Below are positions 15,424 to 24,947 of a stretch of DNA of 33,076 nucleotides, one piece after another. Every line of letters begins with the position of its first letter. The stretch's first letter is position 1. A program made the position numbers and the translations under genes. This DNA comes from DASWHF01 sp036393295 (lineage in GTDB: Bacteria > Pseudomonadota > Gammaproteobacteria > Acidiferrobacterales > UBA6901): NCBI GenBank assembly GCA_036393295.1, contig DASWHF010000165.1, forward strand, positions 1 through 33,076. Reading direction: 5' to 3'. The notes below the pieces were generated by a model. The model had not been told where the DNA came from, did no database searches, and saw only the letters and a list, made by a program, of their open reading frames with translations.

Positions 15424-15463
15424 GCCCTCTCCCGGTTCTGTGCGGCGGTCGATTCGGTTGGAC

Positions 15464-16747
<1,284 letters not shown>

Positions 16748-16825
16748 TATGCGCTCCTGTGTTCCGCCCGGACCGGCGTCGTGCCAGCGGCCCGGCCTGA
16801 CCGCTGGCCGGCGCCGCCATGGCAA

Positions 16826-16854
16826 AATCTAAAGCATTCCGCGCCGGCTGACCA
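16826..16854 (-). promoter_or_regulatory. Predicted sigma70 promoter of gltA
   Basis: On the minus strand TGGTCA (16849-16854) and TAGATT (16826-16831) are separated by 17 bp. The start site would lie near 16819, about 70 nt before the gltA ATG. The -10 lies in the only AT-rich patch of the gap to the neighbouring hydrolase gene. Confidence 0.45.
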
Positions 16855-16868
16855 TAGCGCCGACGGGA

Positions 16869-17780
16869 TCAAAACCCATGCCACCAGCGCGCCACGACAT
16901 GTCCGGCCCGCGGCTGCGCCAGATAGCCGTAGGAGCGGTGCACGTTCAGACCGTCGGCGTTGCGGAAGAAATTGAACACACCGTCGTGCTCGTCGACGAT
17001 GGACTCGGTCAGGCCCGCGGCCAGCATCGGCGCGAAGTCGTCCGCCAGCCGGGGATCGAGCGCCGTGAGGTCGCCGTGCGCGGCGACGTTGCGCCAGCGG
17101 CGGATATTGCCCGGGAAGCGGCGACCGGCGGCGTGATGGAATCCCAGCAGCCGCCGCTGCACGTAGTGCATCCCCAAGGGGCTGCCGAGCGTCAGGAACA
17201 TGTCGACCTGCGATCGCAGGCCCTCCTCGACCCACAACTCCCACAGCGCGTCGTAGCCGATGACCGCGCCCAGGCTGTGTCCGATCAGCAGCACCCGGTC
17301 GCCGGCCGCGAGCATCGCGCGCAGCGGCTGCTTGACGCGCTCGCGCACGCGCGCGCCGATACCCTCGTGATTGCTGAAGTAGGCCTCGGTTTCGCGGATG
17401 GTCGCGGTGATCGCCGGATCGTGCACCCGCGATAGAATGAACGGCGACCAATCCGCCAGCCAGTAGGCGAGGCGCGCGCGGCGCGTCCGCCAGCTCAGCG
17501 CGGCGCGGCGCTCCTCCGGCCCGGCGCCCGGCGTGGCGAGCAGCTGCTCGATCCACCGCTGGTCGGGCTCGAGCAGCTTGTCGCAGCCGTAATACAGGGC
17601 GTTCCAGGCCGCCAGCGCAAAACAATCCGGGCGACGGGCCAGCGATTGCCCGGCGGCGGAATCGGCGACGCGCGTGCCGTGCACCAGACAGCGCCACAGC
17701 CACTCGCGATGCAGCGCCGGGGTCGGCTTGGGGTTCTTGCCGGGAACGAACAGGATGCGGTTGCGGCTCGGGTCGACCAC
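16869..17780 (-). CDS. Alpha/beta hydrolase (lipase-like)
   Basis: A 303-residue protein that starts with RILFVPGKNPKP and contains the nucleophile elbow GHSLG (167-171, Ser169) followed by AVIGYDALW. A later TLGSPLGM segment is typical of lipase-like hydrolases. A histidine near the C-terminus (for example in NVHRSYGYL) could complete the triad. No signal peptide is apparent, so it is probably cytoplasmic. The substrate is unknown. The start is a GTG at 17778-17780, and no in-frame ATG exists nearby. It lies upstream of gltA on the same strand with an own-promoter gap in between. Confidence 0.8.
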   Translation of the reverse strand: MVDPSRNRILFVPGKNPKPTPALHREWLWRCLVHGTRVADSAAGQSLARRPDCFALAAWNALYYGCDKLLEPDQRWIEQLLATPGAGPEERRAALSWRTRRARLAYWLADWSPFILSRVHDPAITATIRETEAYFSNHEGIGARVRERVKQPLRAMLAAGDRVLLIGHSLGAVIGYDALWELWVEEGLRSQVDMFLTLGSPLGMHYVQRRLLGFHHAAGRRFPGNIRRWRNVAAHGDLTALDPRLADDFAPMLAAGLTESIVDEHDGVFNFFRNADGLNVHRSYGYLAQPRAGHVVARWWHGF

Positions 17781-18136
17781 GGGCGTCTCATGAGTTGCGC
17801 GCGCTGCGGCCCACCCGCAGGCAGCGGCGCGGGTAACTTATCCGGAACGCCGTGCGAGCGCCAGCCGCCCGACCCAGCGCGGTGCTGCAAGCCAAATAGT
17901 TCATTTACTGAGGAGACCATGCTGTCCACGGAGTCCCTTCTCCCTCCGGAGAAGGTCAGGATGAGGGCGGTCTTTCGGAGCCGTCGGCCCGCACCCCATC
18001 CCTCTCCCGGAGGGAGAGGGAGAAAACAGAACGCAATATTTGCCGGTCGGATTAGTAAATTGATTCTCCCCGCGCTCCCCGTGGTTTAACATTCGGTCGA
18101 TTCGCAGACACCGATCCCGCGACGAGGACAGCATTC
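17781..18136. other. Intergenic region with a REP-type element, between the hydrolase and gpsA genes
   Basis: 356 bp between divergent genes. It contains the REP-like repeat described at 17932-18025. An AT-rich patch near 17893-17909 could hold the hydrolase promoter, and AT-rich sequence at 18045-18095 (TTGATT, then TTTAAC about 19 bp on) may hold the gpsA promoter. No extra gene is supported. Confidence 0.35.
17932..18025. repeat. REP-type palindromic repeat (CCCTCTCCC family)
   Basis: Two hairpins: CTTCTCC-CTCC-GGAGAAG (17937-17954) and CCCTCTCCC-GGA-GGGAGAGGG (18000-18020), joined by a stretch with GAGCCGTCGGCCC. The second copy at 29165-29220 shares GTCCCTTCTC, AGCCGTCGGCCC and the terminal hairpin but lacks the middle. 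The hairpin also occurs in the miniature element at 3822-3842. Confidence 0.75.
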
Positions 18137-19051
18137 ATGACCGACCCACGCCAGCGCGTAACGATCCTCGGCCACGGCGAGATGGGCCGGGCGATGGAGT
18201 CCCTGCTCGCCGCCGATCACGACGTGACGGTCTGGCAGCGCCGCCCGGCGGCCGGCGCGCCGCCGGTCGAACCCGCGGCCGCGGTCGCCGGCCGGCGGTT
18301 CGTGCTGTTCTGCGTGCCGACCGGCGCGCTCGCCGAGCTCGGCACGCGCATCCGGCCGGGGCTGGCGCGCGACGCGATCTGCATCACCATCGCCAAGGGC
18401 CTGGACGAACGCGGCCGGACCGGCGCCGCGATCTTCGCCGAGCTGTTCGGCGACCGCCAGGCCTACGGCCTCCTGTACGGTCCGATGATTTCCGAGGAGC
18501 TGCGCGCCGGCCGTCCCGGCTTCGCGCAGGTCGGCACGCGCACCGCGGCGGACTTCGCGCGCATCGCCGGACTGTTCCGGCGCGCGCCGCTCTACCTCGA
18601 ATCGAGCCGCGACATGACCGGCCTGTCCTGGTCGGCCGTGCTCAAGAACGTCTACGCCATGCTGTTCGGCATCGCCGACGGGCTCGCGCTCGGCGACAAT
18701 CTGCGCGGCCACCTGACCGTCGCCGCGCTCGCCGAGATCGCCGAGATCGTCATGCGACTGGGCGGCGACGCCGCCACCCCGTATCGCCTGGCGGGCCTCG
18801 GCGATCTCGTCACCACCGCGACCAGCAGCGGCTCGCACCACCACGAGCTCGGCCGGCGCCTGGCGCGCGGCGACCGCGAGTCGCTGCGCGGCGAGGGCAT
18901 CCATACCCTGGATCGCCTGCGGCAGCTCAAGCTGATCGACCCGGCGACGCATCCACTGCTGCGCTTGATCGATACCTGCGTGCGCGTGCCCGGCGACACC
19001 TCGCGCGCCATGCAGCGCTATCTCGAAGCGCTGCGTCCGGCGCTGCCCTGA
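18137..19051 (+). CDS. gpsA: NAD(P)-dependent glycerol-3-phosphate dehydrogenase (GpsA-like)
   Basis: Reduces dihydroxyacetone phosphate to sn-glycerol-3-phosphate for phospholipid synthesis. The 304 residues show a Rossmann start ILGHGEMGRAM (10-20), FCVPTGAL (58-65), ITIAKGL with Lys87, YGPMISEEL (114-122; GPN(I/F)AxE in most relatives), the catalytic-lysine region SAVLKNVYAML (Lys170) and GLGDLVTTATSSGSHHHELG. The protein is about 30 residues shorter than typical GpsA, and GPMISEEL deviates from the consensus. A divergent paralogue is therefore possible if a second gpsA exists elsewhere. GAGGA lies upstream of the ATG. Confidence 0.85.
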   Translation: MTDPRQRVTILGHGEMGRAMESLLAADHDVTVWQRRPAAGAPPVEPAAAVAGRRFVLFCVPTGALAELGTRIRPGLARDAICITIAKGLDERGRTGAAIFAELFGDRQAYGLLYGPMISEELRAGRPGFAQVGTRTAADFARIAGLFRRAPLYLESSRDMTGLSWSAVLKNVYAMLFGIADGLALGDNLRGHLTVAALAEIAEIVMRLGGDAATPYRLAGLGDLVTTATSSGSHHHELGRRLARGDRESLRGEGIHTLDRLRQLKLIDPATHPLLRLIDTCVRVPGDTSRAMQRYLEALRPALP

Positions 19052-19090
19052 GCACGCGGGACTCGGCTGGAATCCCCGATGCATCAATGA

Positions 19091-19096
19091 TATAGT
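19091..19096 (+). promoter_or_regulatory. Candidate -10 box for the otsB-mscS-otsA unit
   Basis: TATAGT (5 of 6 consensus bases) is followed by about 128 bp of leader before the chosen otsB start, or 65 bp to the in-frame ATG at 19161. The -35 region (TGGAAT at 19068-19073) is weak, which would suit an activator-dependent or stress sigma promoter. Confidence 0.35.
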
Positions 19097-19223
19097 TCGT
19101 CCTCCGTTACCGATCGAACCTCAGCTCCGCCCACGCGCGTATCGCCCGTGGCGGGTCGGTATGCCCGGATTTCGACGTGCCCTGTCGTTCGATCGGCACA
19201 ACGCACACACAGTCGGGAAAGGC

Positions 19224-20018
19224 ATGAGAATCTTGCGGCCGGGGGCGGAGCCCCCGGCGTTCTTCGAACGGCTGCGGCGGGCGGGGACGCGCGCCTTGCT
19301 GCTGGACTACGACGGCACGCTGGCGCCGCTGCGCCTGGATCCGCGCGAGGCCGTGCCCTATCCCGGGGTGCGCGAGATCCTCGATGCCATCATGGCATCC
19401 GGCCGAACGCGCGTGGTGCTGATCAGCGGCCGCTGGACCCGCGATCTCGTCGATCTGGTCGGGCTCGCACAGCACCCGGAGATCTGGGGCTCGCACGGCT
19501 GGGAGCGCCTGCACGCCGACGGCCGCCACGAGCTGGCGCCGCTCGACGAACGCGCGCTCCAGGGCCTGACCGACGCCGACACCTGGGTCGAGGAGATACG
19601 CGCGCTCGGCGGGCGCGGCGAGCAAAAGCCGGCCAGCCTGGCGGTGCATTGGCGCGGCCTGCCGCCCGACCAGGTGCGGCGCGTGCGCGAGAAGGTCGTC
19701 GAAAACTGGGCGCTGCTGGCGCGCGAATCGGGGCTCACGCTGCACGACTTCGACGGCGGCATCGAGCTGCGCGTGCCGGGCCGCGACAAGGGCGACGCCG
19801 TGCGCACCCTGGCGTCCGAGCTCGGCGACGCCGCGGCCATGGCCTATCTGGGCGACGACCTGACCGACGAGGACGCGTTCCGCGCCCTGCCCGACTCCGG
19901 TCTGGGCGTGTTGGTGCGCAGCGAGTTGCGCGACACGCATGCCGGTCTGTGGCTGCAGCCGCCCGGCGAGCTGCTCGAGTTTCTATCCCGCTGGCGGGAC
20001 AACACGGAAACACGCTGA
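19224..20018 (+). CDS. otsB: Trehalose-6-phosphate phosphatase
   Basis: Dephosphorylates trehalose-6-phosphate to trehalose, the last step of the OtsAB route. This HAD-superfamily protein shows motif I LLLDYDGTLAPL (nucleophile Asp28, acid Asp30), motif II region VVLISGR (65-70), RDKGDAV and motif IV GDDLTDEDAF (210-219). The 264-residue length from the ATG at 19224 fits the family, and GGGAAAGG precedes it. An in-frame ATG at 19161 would add 21 non-conserved residues. The stop codon overlaps the start of the channel gene (TGATG at 20016-20020), so the two are likely translationally coupled. Confidence 0.94.
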   Translation: MRILRPGAEPPAFFERLRRAGTRALLLDYDGTLAPLRLDPREAVPYPGVREILDAIMASGRTRVVLISGRWTRDLVDLVGLAQHPEIWGSHGWERLHADGRHELAPLDERALQGLTDADTWVEEIRALGGRGEQKPASLAVHWRGLPPDQVRRVREKVVENWALLARESGLTLHDFDGGIELRVPGRDKGDAVRTLASELGDAAAMAYLGDDLTDEDAFRALPDSGLGVLVRSELRDTHAGLWLQPPGELLEFLSRWRDNTETR

Positions 20019-21094
20019 TGGCCTGGCTGGAACAAATCTACTTCGGCAACAGCATCGAGACCTGGCTGGTCGCGGCCGCGATCGCCGCGGCCGTGCTGAC
20101 CGGGATATTCGCCTTCAAGCATATCGTCATCCGCCGCCTGGACACCCTCGCCGAGCGCACCGGCACCCGGTTCGGAAAGCGCATCGCCGAAACCCTGCAT
20201 GCCACCAAGGTGCTGCTGCTGCTGCCGCTGGCGGCCTATATCGGCGCGCGCTACCTGGAGCTGCCGGAGCGCGTCGACCTCGTCGTCAGCCGGATCACCG
20301 TTGTCGCTTTACTCATGCAGGCGGCGCTGTGGGCGAACCGCTTCATCGCGGAGTGGCTCAACGACACCATCCAGGAGAAGCGCCAGACCGACGCGGCGGG
20401 CGCCACGACGTTGGGGGTGCTGGGCTTCGTGGCGCGGCTGGCGGTCTGGTCGCTGGTCCTGCTGCTGGCCCTGGACAACCTCGGTTTCAACATCACCGCG
20501 CTGCTCGCCGGCATGGGCATCGGCGGCATCGCCGTGGCGCTCGCCGCGCAGAACATCCTCGGCGACCTGTTCGCCTCGCTGTCGATCGTGCTCGACAAGC
20601 CGTTCGTGGTCGGCGACTTCATCGTCGTCGGCGAGCAGCTCGGCACCGTCGAGTACATCGGCCTCAAGACCACGCGCATCCGCAGCCTCGGCGGCGAGCA
20701 GATCGTGTTCTCGAATACCGACCTGCTCGGCAGCCGCATCCGCAACTACAAGCGCATGCAGGAGCGCCGCGTGGTATTCGGCTTCGGCGTCGTCTACCAG
20801 ACGCCGCACGAAAAGCTGCAAACGATCCCGGGCATGGTGCGTGAAATCATCGGCAAGCTCGACCGCGCGCGCTTCGACCGCGCGCATTTCAAGGAGTACG
20901 GCGACTCGTCCCTGAACTTCGAGGTCGTCTATTACGTCCTGAGCGCCGACTACAACGTCTACATGGACATCCAGCAGGCCATCAATCTGGAGTTGTTCCG
21001 CCGCTTTCAGGAGGATGGCATCGACTTCGCCTACCCGACGCGCACGCTGTACGTGGTCGGCGAACAGGCGGCGCGCGGAGGGCCCGGCCGGTGA
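20018..21094 (+). CDS. MscS-family mechanosensitive channel
   Basis: A 358-residue inner-membrane channel that opens when membrane tension rises, as on sudden dilution, releasing solutes. It has about four N-terminal membrane helices. The fourth is the pore-lining region MGIGGIAVALAAQNILGDLF, with Gly/Ala-rich packing as in MscS TM3. The soluble beta-domain starts at SIVLDKPFVVGDFIVV and continues with GTVEYIGLKTTRIRSLGGEQ. It starts inside the otsB stop codon and its own stop overlaps the otsA start in the same TGATG form, so all three form one unit. The placement suggests a link between trehalose accumulation and pressure release. Confidence 0.93.
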   Translation: MAWLEQIYFGNSIETWLVAAAIAAAVLTGIFAFKHIVIRRLDTLAERTGTRFGKRIAETLHATKVLLLLPLAAYIGARYLELPERVDLVVSRITVVALLMQAALWANRFIAEWLNDTIQEKRQTDAAGATTLGVLGFVARLAVWSLVLLLALDNLGFNITALLAGMGIGGIAVALAAQNILGDLFASLSIVLDKPFVVGDFIVVGEQLGTVEYIGLKTTRIRSLGGEQIVFSNTDLLGSRIRNYKRMQERRVVFGFGVVYQTPHEKLQTIPGMVREIIGKLDRARFDRAHFKEYGDSSLNFEVVYYVLSADYNVYMDIQQAINLELFRRFQEDGIDFAYPTRTLYVVGEQAARGGPGR

Positions 21095-22614
21095 TGAACC
21101 AGCCCGAACCCCGACGATCCGAGAGTGAATCCAGCCGGCTGGTGGTGGTGTCGAACCGGCTGCCGTTCGCCTTCACCCGGAACGCCGATCGGCACTGGAC
21201 GATCAAGCCCGGGTCCGGCGGCCTGGTGACGGCGCTGCTGCCGGTGCTGCGCGACCGCGGCGGCCTGTGGATAGGCTGGACCGGCGCGGCCGGCGAGCTG
21301 CCGGGCCTCGACGCGGCGCTCGACGAGGCCGCGCCCAACACCGGATACGCACTCAAGCCGGTGAGCCTGACGCCCGAGGAGGTCGAGAGATTCTACTACG
21401 GATTCTCCAACGAGATCATGTGGCCGCTGTTCCACGACCTCCAATCGCACTGCAACTTCGATCCCGACTACTGGCGCACCTATCAGCGGGTCAATCGCAA
21501 GTACGCGCAAGTGATCGCCGACCACACCCGGCGCAACGACTTCATCTGGGTGCACGACTACCACCTCACGCATGTCGGCGCCGAGTTGCGACATCTCGGC
21601 GTGCGGTCCAAGACCGGATTCTTCCTGCATATCCCGTTCCCGTCGCTGGACATTTTCCTGAAGCTGCCGTGGCGCTTCGAGCTGCTCGACGCGATGCTCG
21701 CCTACGACCTGATCGGCCTCCAGACCCTGCGCGACCGGCGCAACTTCGTGCAGTGCCTGCGGGCCCTGGTCAAAGACGTCACGGTGCAGGGCAAGGGCCA
21801 GGTGCTGACCGTCAAACTCGGTGACCGCGAGGTGCGCGTCGGCAGCTTTCCGATCAGCATCGACTACCAGGCCTTCGCCGAACAGGCCGGCGCCCCCGAG
21901 GTCGGACGGCGCGCCGACGAGCTCAGGACGGCGCTGAACCAGCGCCAGCTCATCCTCGGCGTCGACCGGCTCGACTACACCAAGGGCATCCCGCACCGGC
22001 TGCGCGCGTTCCGCAGCGCCCTCCATCGCCACCCCGAGCTGCGCGAGCATGTCACGCTGATCCAGGTGGTGGTGCCGAGCCGCGAGGACATCCGCGAGTA
22101 CCACGATCTCAAGGAGGAAATCGAGCGCCTGGTCGGCGAGATCAACGGCGAGTTCACCCGCCCGGGCGGCTGGGTGCCGATCCACTACGTGTTCCGCAGC
22201 CTCGACAAGACCGAGCTGCTGGCCTACTACCGGGCCGCGCAGATCGCGCTGATCACGCCGCTCAAGGACGGCATGAACCTGGTGGCCAAGGAGTACTGCG
22301 CCTGCAGCATCGAGGAGGACTGCGTGCTGATCCTGAGCGAGTTCGCCGGCGCCGCGGTGCAACTGCAGCGCGACGCGCTGCTGGTCAACCCCTACGACAT
22401 CGAGCAGACCGCCGACACGCTGTACCATGCCTACGGCATGGCGGTCGACGAGCGGCGCGCGCGCATGCGGCGCCTGCGCAAATCGGTGCACGATCACGAC
22501 ATCTTCTGGTGGGTCGATTCCTTCCTGCGCGCCGCGATCTCCAAGGACCTGAGCGCCTTCCCGCTGCCGGACGATTACGTGCCGCGCTACCGGGTCGATA
22601 CGCTGTCCGTGTAG
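21094..22614 (+). CDS. otsA: Trehalose-6-phosphate synthase
   Basis: Transfers glucose from UDP-glucose (or another NDP-glucose) to glucose-6-phosphate, giving trehalose-6-phosphate. It is a GT20 family protein of 506 residues. Motifs include VVVSNRLPFAF near the N-terminus, the glycine-rich GSGGLVTALLPVL, WVHDYHLTHVGAELR, FFLHIPFPS, GVDRLDYTKGIPHRL and the nucleotide-sugar loop PLKDGMNLVAKEYCA. The ATG at 21094 overlaps the stop codon of the upstream channel gene (TGATG); a GTG three bases earlier is also in frame. OtsA and OtsB are usually adjacent, so the inserted channel gene is the unusual point here. Confidence 0.95.
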   Translation: MNQPEPRRSESESSRLVVVSNRLPFAFTRNADRHWTIKPGSGGLVTALLPVLRDRGGLWIGWTGAAGELPGLDAALDEAAPNTGYALKPVSLTPEEVERFYYGFSNEIMWPLFHDLQSHCNFDPDYWRTYQRVNRKYAQVIADHTRRNDFIWVHDYHLTHVGAELRHLGVRSKTGFFLHIPFPSLDIFLKLPWRFELLDAMLAYDLIGLQTLRDRRNFVQCLRALVKDVTVQGKGQVLTVKLGDREVRVGSFPISIDYQAFAEQAGAPEVGRRADELRTALNQRQLILGVDRLDYTKGIPHRLRAFRSALHRHPELREHVTLIQVVVPSREDIREYHDLKEEIERLVGEINGEFTRPGGWVPIHYVFRSLDKTELLAYYRAAQIALITPLKDGMNLVAKEYCACSIEEDCVLILSEFAGAAVQLQRDALLVNPYDIEQTADTLYHAYGMAVDERRARMRRLRKSVHDHDIFWWVDSFLRAAISKDLSAFPLPDDYVPRYRVDTLSV

Positions 22615-22673
22615 AACCTGCGTGTCGCCAAGGCAGGAGATCATCGGGCTCAGCGACGGCGACCGGAACCGAC

Positions 22674-22702
22674 TGGCCACCGGCCGACGACTTGGCTAGA
22701 AT
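22674..22702 (+). promoter_or_regulatory. Predicted sigma70 promoter of rep
   Basis: TGGCCA (22674-22679) and TAGAAT (22697-22702) are spaced by 17 bp. Transcription would begin near 22709, leaving a leader of about 29 nt before the TTG start codon. Confidence 0.5.
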
Positions 22703-22737
22703 AGCGCGCCGAAACGACGCACGATCGACGATCCCCC

Positions 22738-24759
22738 TTGCCCGAGCTCAATCCCCGACAGCGCGAAGCGGTGCGCTACGCCGCCGGCCCCTTGCTGGTG
22801 CTGGCCGGCGCCGGCAGCGGCAAGACCTCGGCGATCACGCACAAGATCGCCTGGCTGATACGCGACGGCGGCCTGGAAGCGAAGCACGTCACCGCGGTCA
22901 CCTTCACCAACAAGGCGGCGCGCGAGATGAAGGAGCGGGTCGCGAAGCTGGTGAGCGCCGAGGCCGCGCGCGCCCTGACCGTCTCGACCTTCCACACCCT
23001 CGGACTCAATATCCTGCGGCGCGAGCACGCGGCCGCCGGCTATCGTCCGGGCTTTTCCATCTATGACGCCGACGACAGCCTGGCGCTGATCCGCGACATC
23101 CTGCGCGACGGCGCCGCGGCCGAGGCCGCGCAGTGGCGCATCTCGCGCTGGAAGAACGCGCTGCTCGACCCCGAGGCCGCGGCGCGCGAGGCCGCCGGCG
23201 ACGCCCAGGCCGAACGCGTCGCGGCGGTGTATGCCGAGTATCAGCGCAGCCTCAAGGCCTACAACAGCGTCGACTTCGACGACCTGATCCTGCAGCCGGT
23301 ATGGCTGTTCGAGCGCCACCCGGAGCGGCTCGCCGCCTGGCGCGGCCGTATCCGCTATCTGCTGGTCGACGAGTACCAGGACACCAATCTCGCCCAGTAC
23401 GCGCTGGTCCGGCTGCTGGTCGGCGACCGCGGCGGCCTCACCGTGGTCGGCGACGACGACCAGTCGATCTACGCCTGGCGCGGCGCCCAGCCCGAGAACC
23501 TGCAGCAACTGCAGACCGATTTCCCCGATCTCAAGATCGTCAAGCTCGAGCAGAACTACCGCTCGACCGGCCGCATCCTCAAGGCCGCCAACGCGCTGAT
23601 CAGTCGCAACCCGCATGTCTTCGAGAAGCGCCTGTGGAGCGAGCTCGGCTACGGCGATCCGCTGCGCGTCGTGGTGGCGCGCGACGAGGAGCACGAGGCC
23701 GAGCAGGTGGTGGCGAACCTGCTGCACCACAAGTTCCTGCACCGCACGAATTTCAGCGACTACGCCATCCTCTACCGCGGCAACCACCAGGCGCGGCTGT
23801 TCGAGCGCGTGCTGCACGAGCAGCGCATACCTTATTATTTGAGCGGCGGGCTGTCGTTCTTCGAGCGCGCCGAGATCCGCGACCTGATGGCCTATTTCCG
23901 GTTGATCTGCAATCCGGACGACAACGGCGCCTTCCTGCGCGTGGTCAATACGCCGCGCCGCGAGATCGGCGCGGCGACCCTGGAGGGCCTGACCGCTTAT
24001 GCCGGGGAGCGCGCCATCAGCCTGGTCGCCGCGTCGTTCGAGATCGGCCTCGCCCAGCGCCTCAACGAGCGCCAGCTCGCGGCGCTGCGCCGCTTCACCC
24101 GTTGGATCACCGAGCTGGCCGACCGCGCCGCCGAGGCCGCGCCGGCCGGTTTCATCCAGGAGATCCTCAATGAGCTGCGCTACGACGCCTGGCTGCAGGA
24201 GAACAGCGACTCGCCGGAGGCCGCCGAGCGGCGCATGGAAAACGTGCTGGAGCTGGCCCAGTGGCTCACGCGCGTCGCCGCCCAGGAGGACGGGCGCAGC
24301 TTTGCCGAGGCGGTGGCGCGCGTGAGCCTGCTCGGCATGCTCGACAGCGCCGACGGTGGCGCCGATCGCGACGAGGCCTCGCTCATGACGCTGCATGCCG
24401 CCAAGGGTCTGGAGTTCCCGCACGTGTTCATGGTCGGCATGGAAGAAGGTTTCCTGCCGCACCGCAGCAGCCTCGGCGACGGCGATGCGCCGGACGGCGC
24501 CAACGAGGCGGCGCTGGCGGAGGAGCGGCGCCTGGCCTACGTCGGGATCACCCGCGCCCAGCGCACGCTGACCTTCACCCTCGCCCGGCGCCGCAAGCGC
24601 TACGGCGAGGTCGTGGAATGCGCGCCGAGCCGCTTCCTCGGCGAACTGCCCGCCGATGACCTACACTGGGAGGGCGAGGGCCGCGCGGTGGCTCCGGCGG
24701 AGCGCCAGGAGCGGGCGGATGCCCACCTGGCCAATCTGCGCGGCCTGCTCGGGCGGTAA
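22738..24759 (+). CDS. rep: ATP-dependent DNA helicase Rep
   Basis: Superfamily 1A 3'-5' helicase that helps replication forks pass protein blocks. The 673 residues match E. coli Rep closely along the whole length from recall: LNPRQREAV at the start, Walker A LAGAGSGKT (22-30), AVTFTNKAAREMKERV, STFHTLGL, Walker B DEYQDTN (211-217), GDDDQSIYAWRGA, LEQNYRSTGRILKAAN, LMTLHAAKGLEFPHVF and EERRLAYVGITRAQ. Length equals that of E. coli Rep. The start is the TTG at 22738; no ATG or GTG lies nearby in frame, and the N-terminus aligns well. UvrD is less likely given the specific matches. A hairpin follows the stop codon. Confidence 0.95.
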   Translation: MPELNPRQREAVRYAAGPLLVLAGAGSGKTSAITHKIAWLIRDGGLEAKHVTAVTFTNKAAREMKERVAKLVSAEAARALTVSTFHTLGLNILRREHAAAGYRPGFSIYDADDSLALIRDILRDGAAAEAAQWRISRWKNALLDPEAAAREAAGDAQAERVAAVYAEYQRSLKAYNSVDFDDLILQPVWLFERHPERLAAWRGRIRYLLVDEYQDTNLAQYALVRLLVGDRGGLTVVGDDDQSIYAWRGAQPENLQQLQTDFPDLKIVKLEQNYRSTGRILKAANALISRNPHVFEKRLWSELGYGDPLRVVVARDEEHEAEQVVANLLHHKFLHRTNFSDYAILYRGNHQARLFERVLHEQRIPYYLSGGLSFFERAEIRDLMAYFRLICNPDDNGAFLRVVNTPRREIGAATLEGLTAYAGERAISLVAASFEIGLAQRLNERQLAALRRFTRWITELADRAAEAAPAGFIQEILNELRYDAWLQENSDSPEAAERRMENVLELAQWLTRVAAQEDGRSFAEAVARVSLLGMLDSADGGADRDEASLMTLHAAKGLEFPHVFMVGMEEGFLPHRSSLGDGDAPDGANEAALAEERRLAYVGITRAQRTLTFTLARRRKRYGEVVECAPSRFLGELPADDLHWEGEGRAVAPAERQERADAHLANLRGLLGR

Positions 24760-24784
24760 TGTCCGAGCGCCACGCTCGGGACAT
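24759..24784 (+). terminator. Hairpin after rep
   Basis: ATGTCCGAGCG pairs with CGCTCGGGACAT around a short loop, with one bulged base. It begins at the rep stop codon. There is no T-run behind it, so factor-independent termination is uncertain. Confidence 0.5.
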
Positions 24785-24947
24785 CGTTCCCGGCGGGACG
24801 ACTGGAGCGAACCATAAGACCTGCGGCAGGGAGGCGCATGGAATCCCGCGATTTTCTTCATTATTCTAGCCGTCCTGCACCGCGGACCAGGGGAGCTGGC
24901 CGGGCCTCGCATACGCACGTCGACGAGCACACAGGCCGGACAACCCG
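24785..24947. other. Leader region of the GGDEF-EAL gene
   Basis: About 160 bp with no gene. TATTCT at 24862-24867 in the only AT-rich patch is the best -10 candidate for the GGDEF-EAL gene. No -35 match and no strong ribosome-binding site are seen. Confidence 0.25.

Noticed and set aside
22738..24759. UvrD instead of Rep
   Set aside because: The length and the segments around STFHTLGL, LEQNYRSTGRILKAAN and EERRLAYVGITRAQ follow Rep along the full length.
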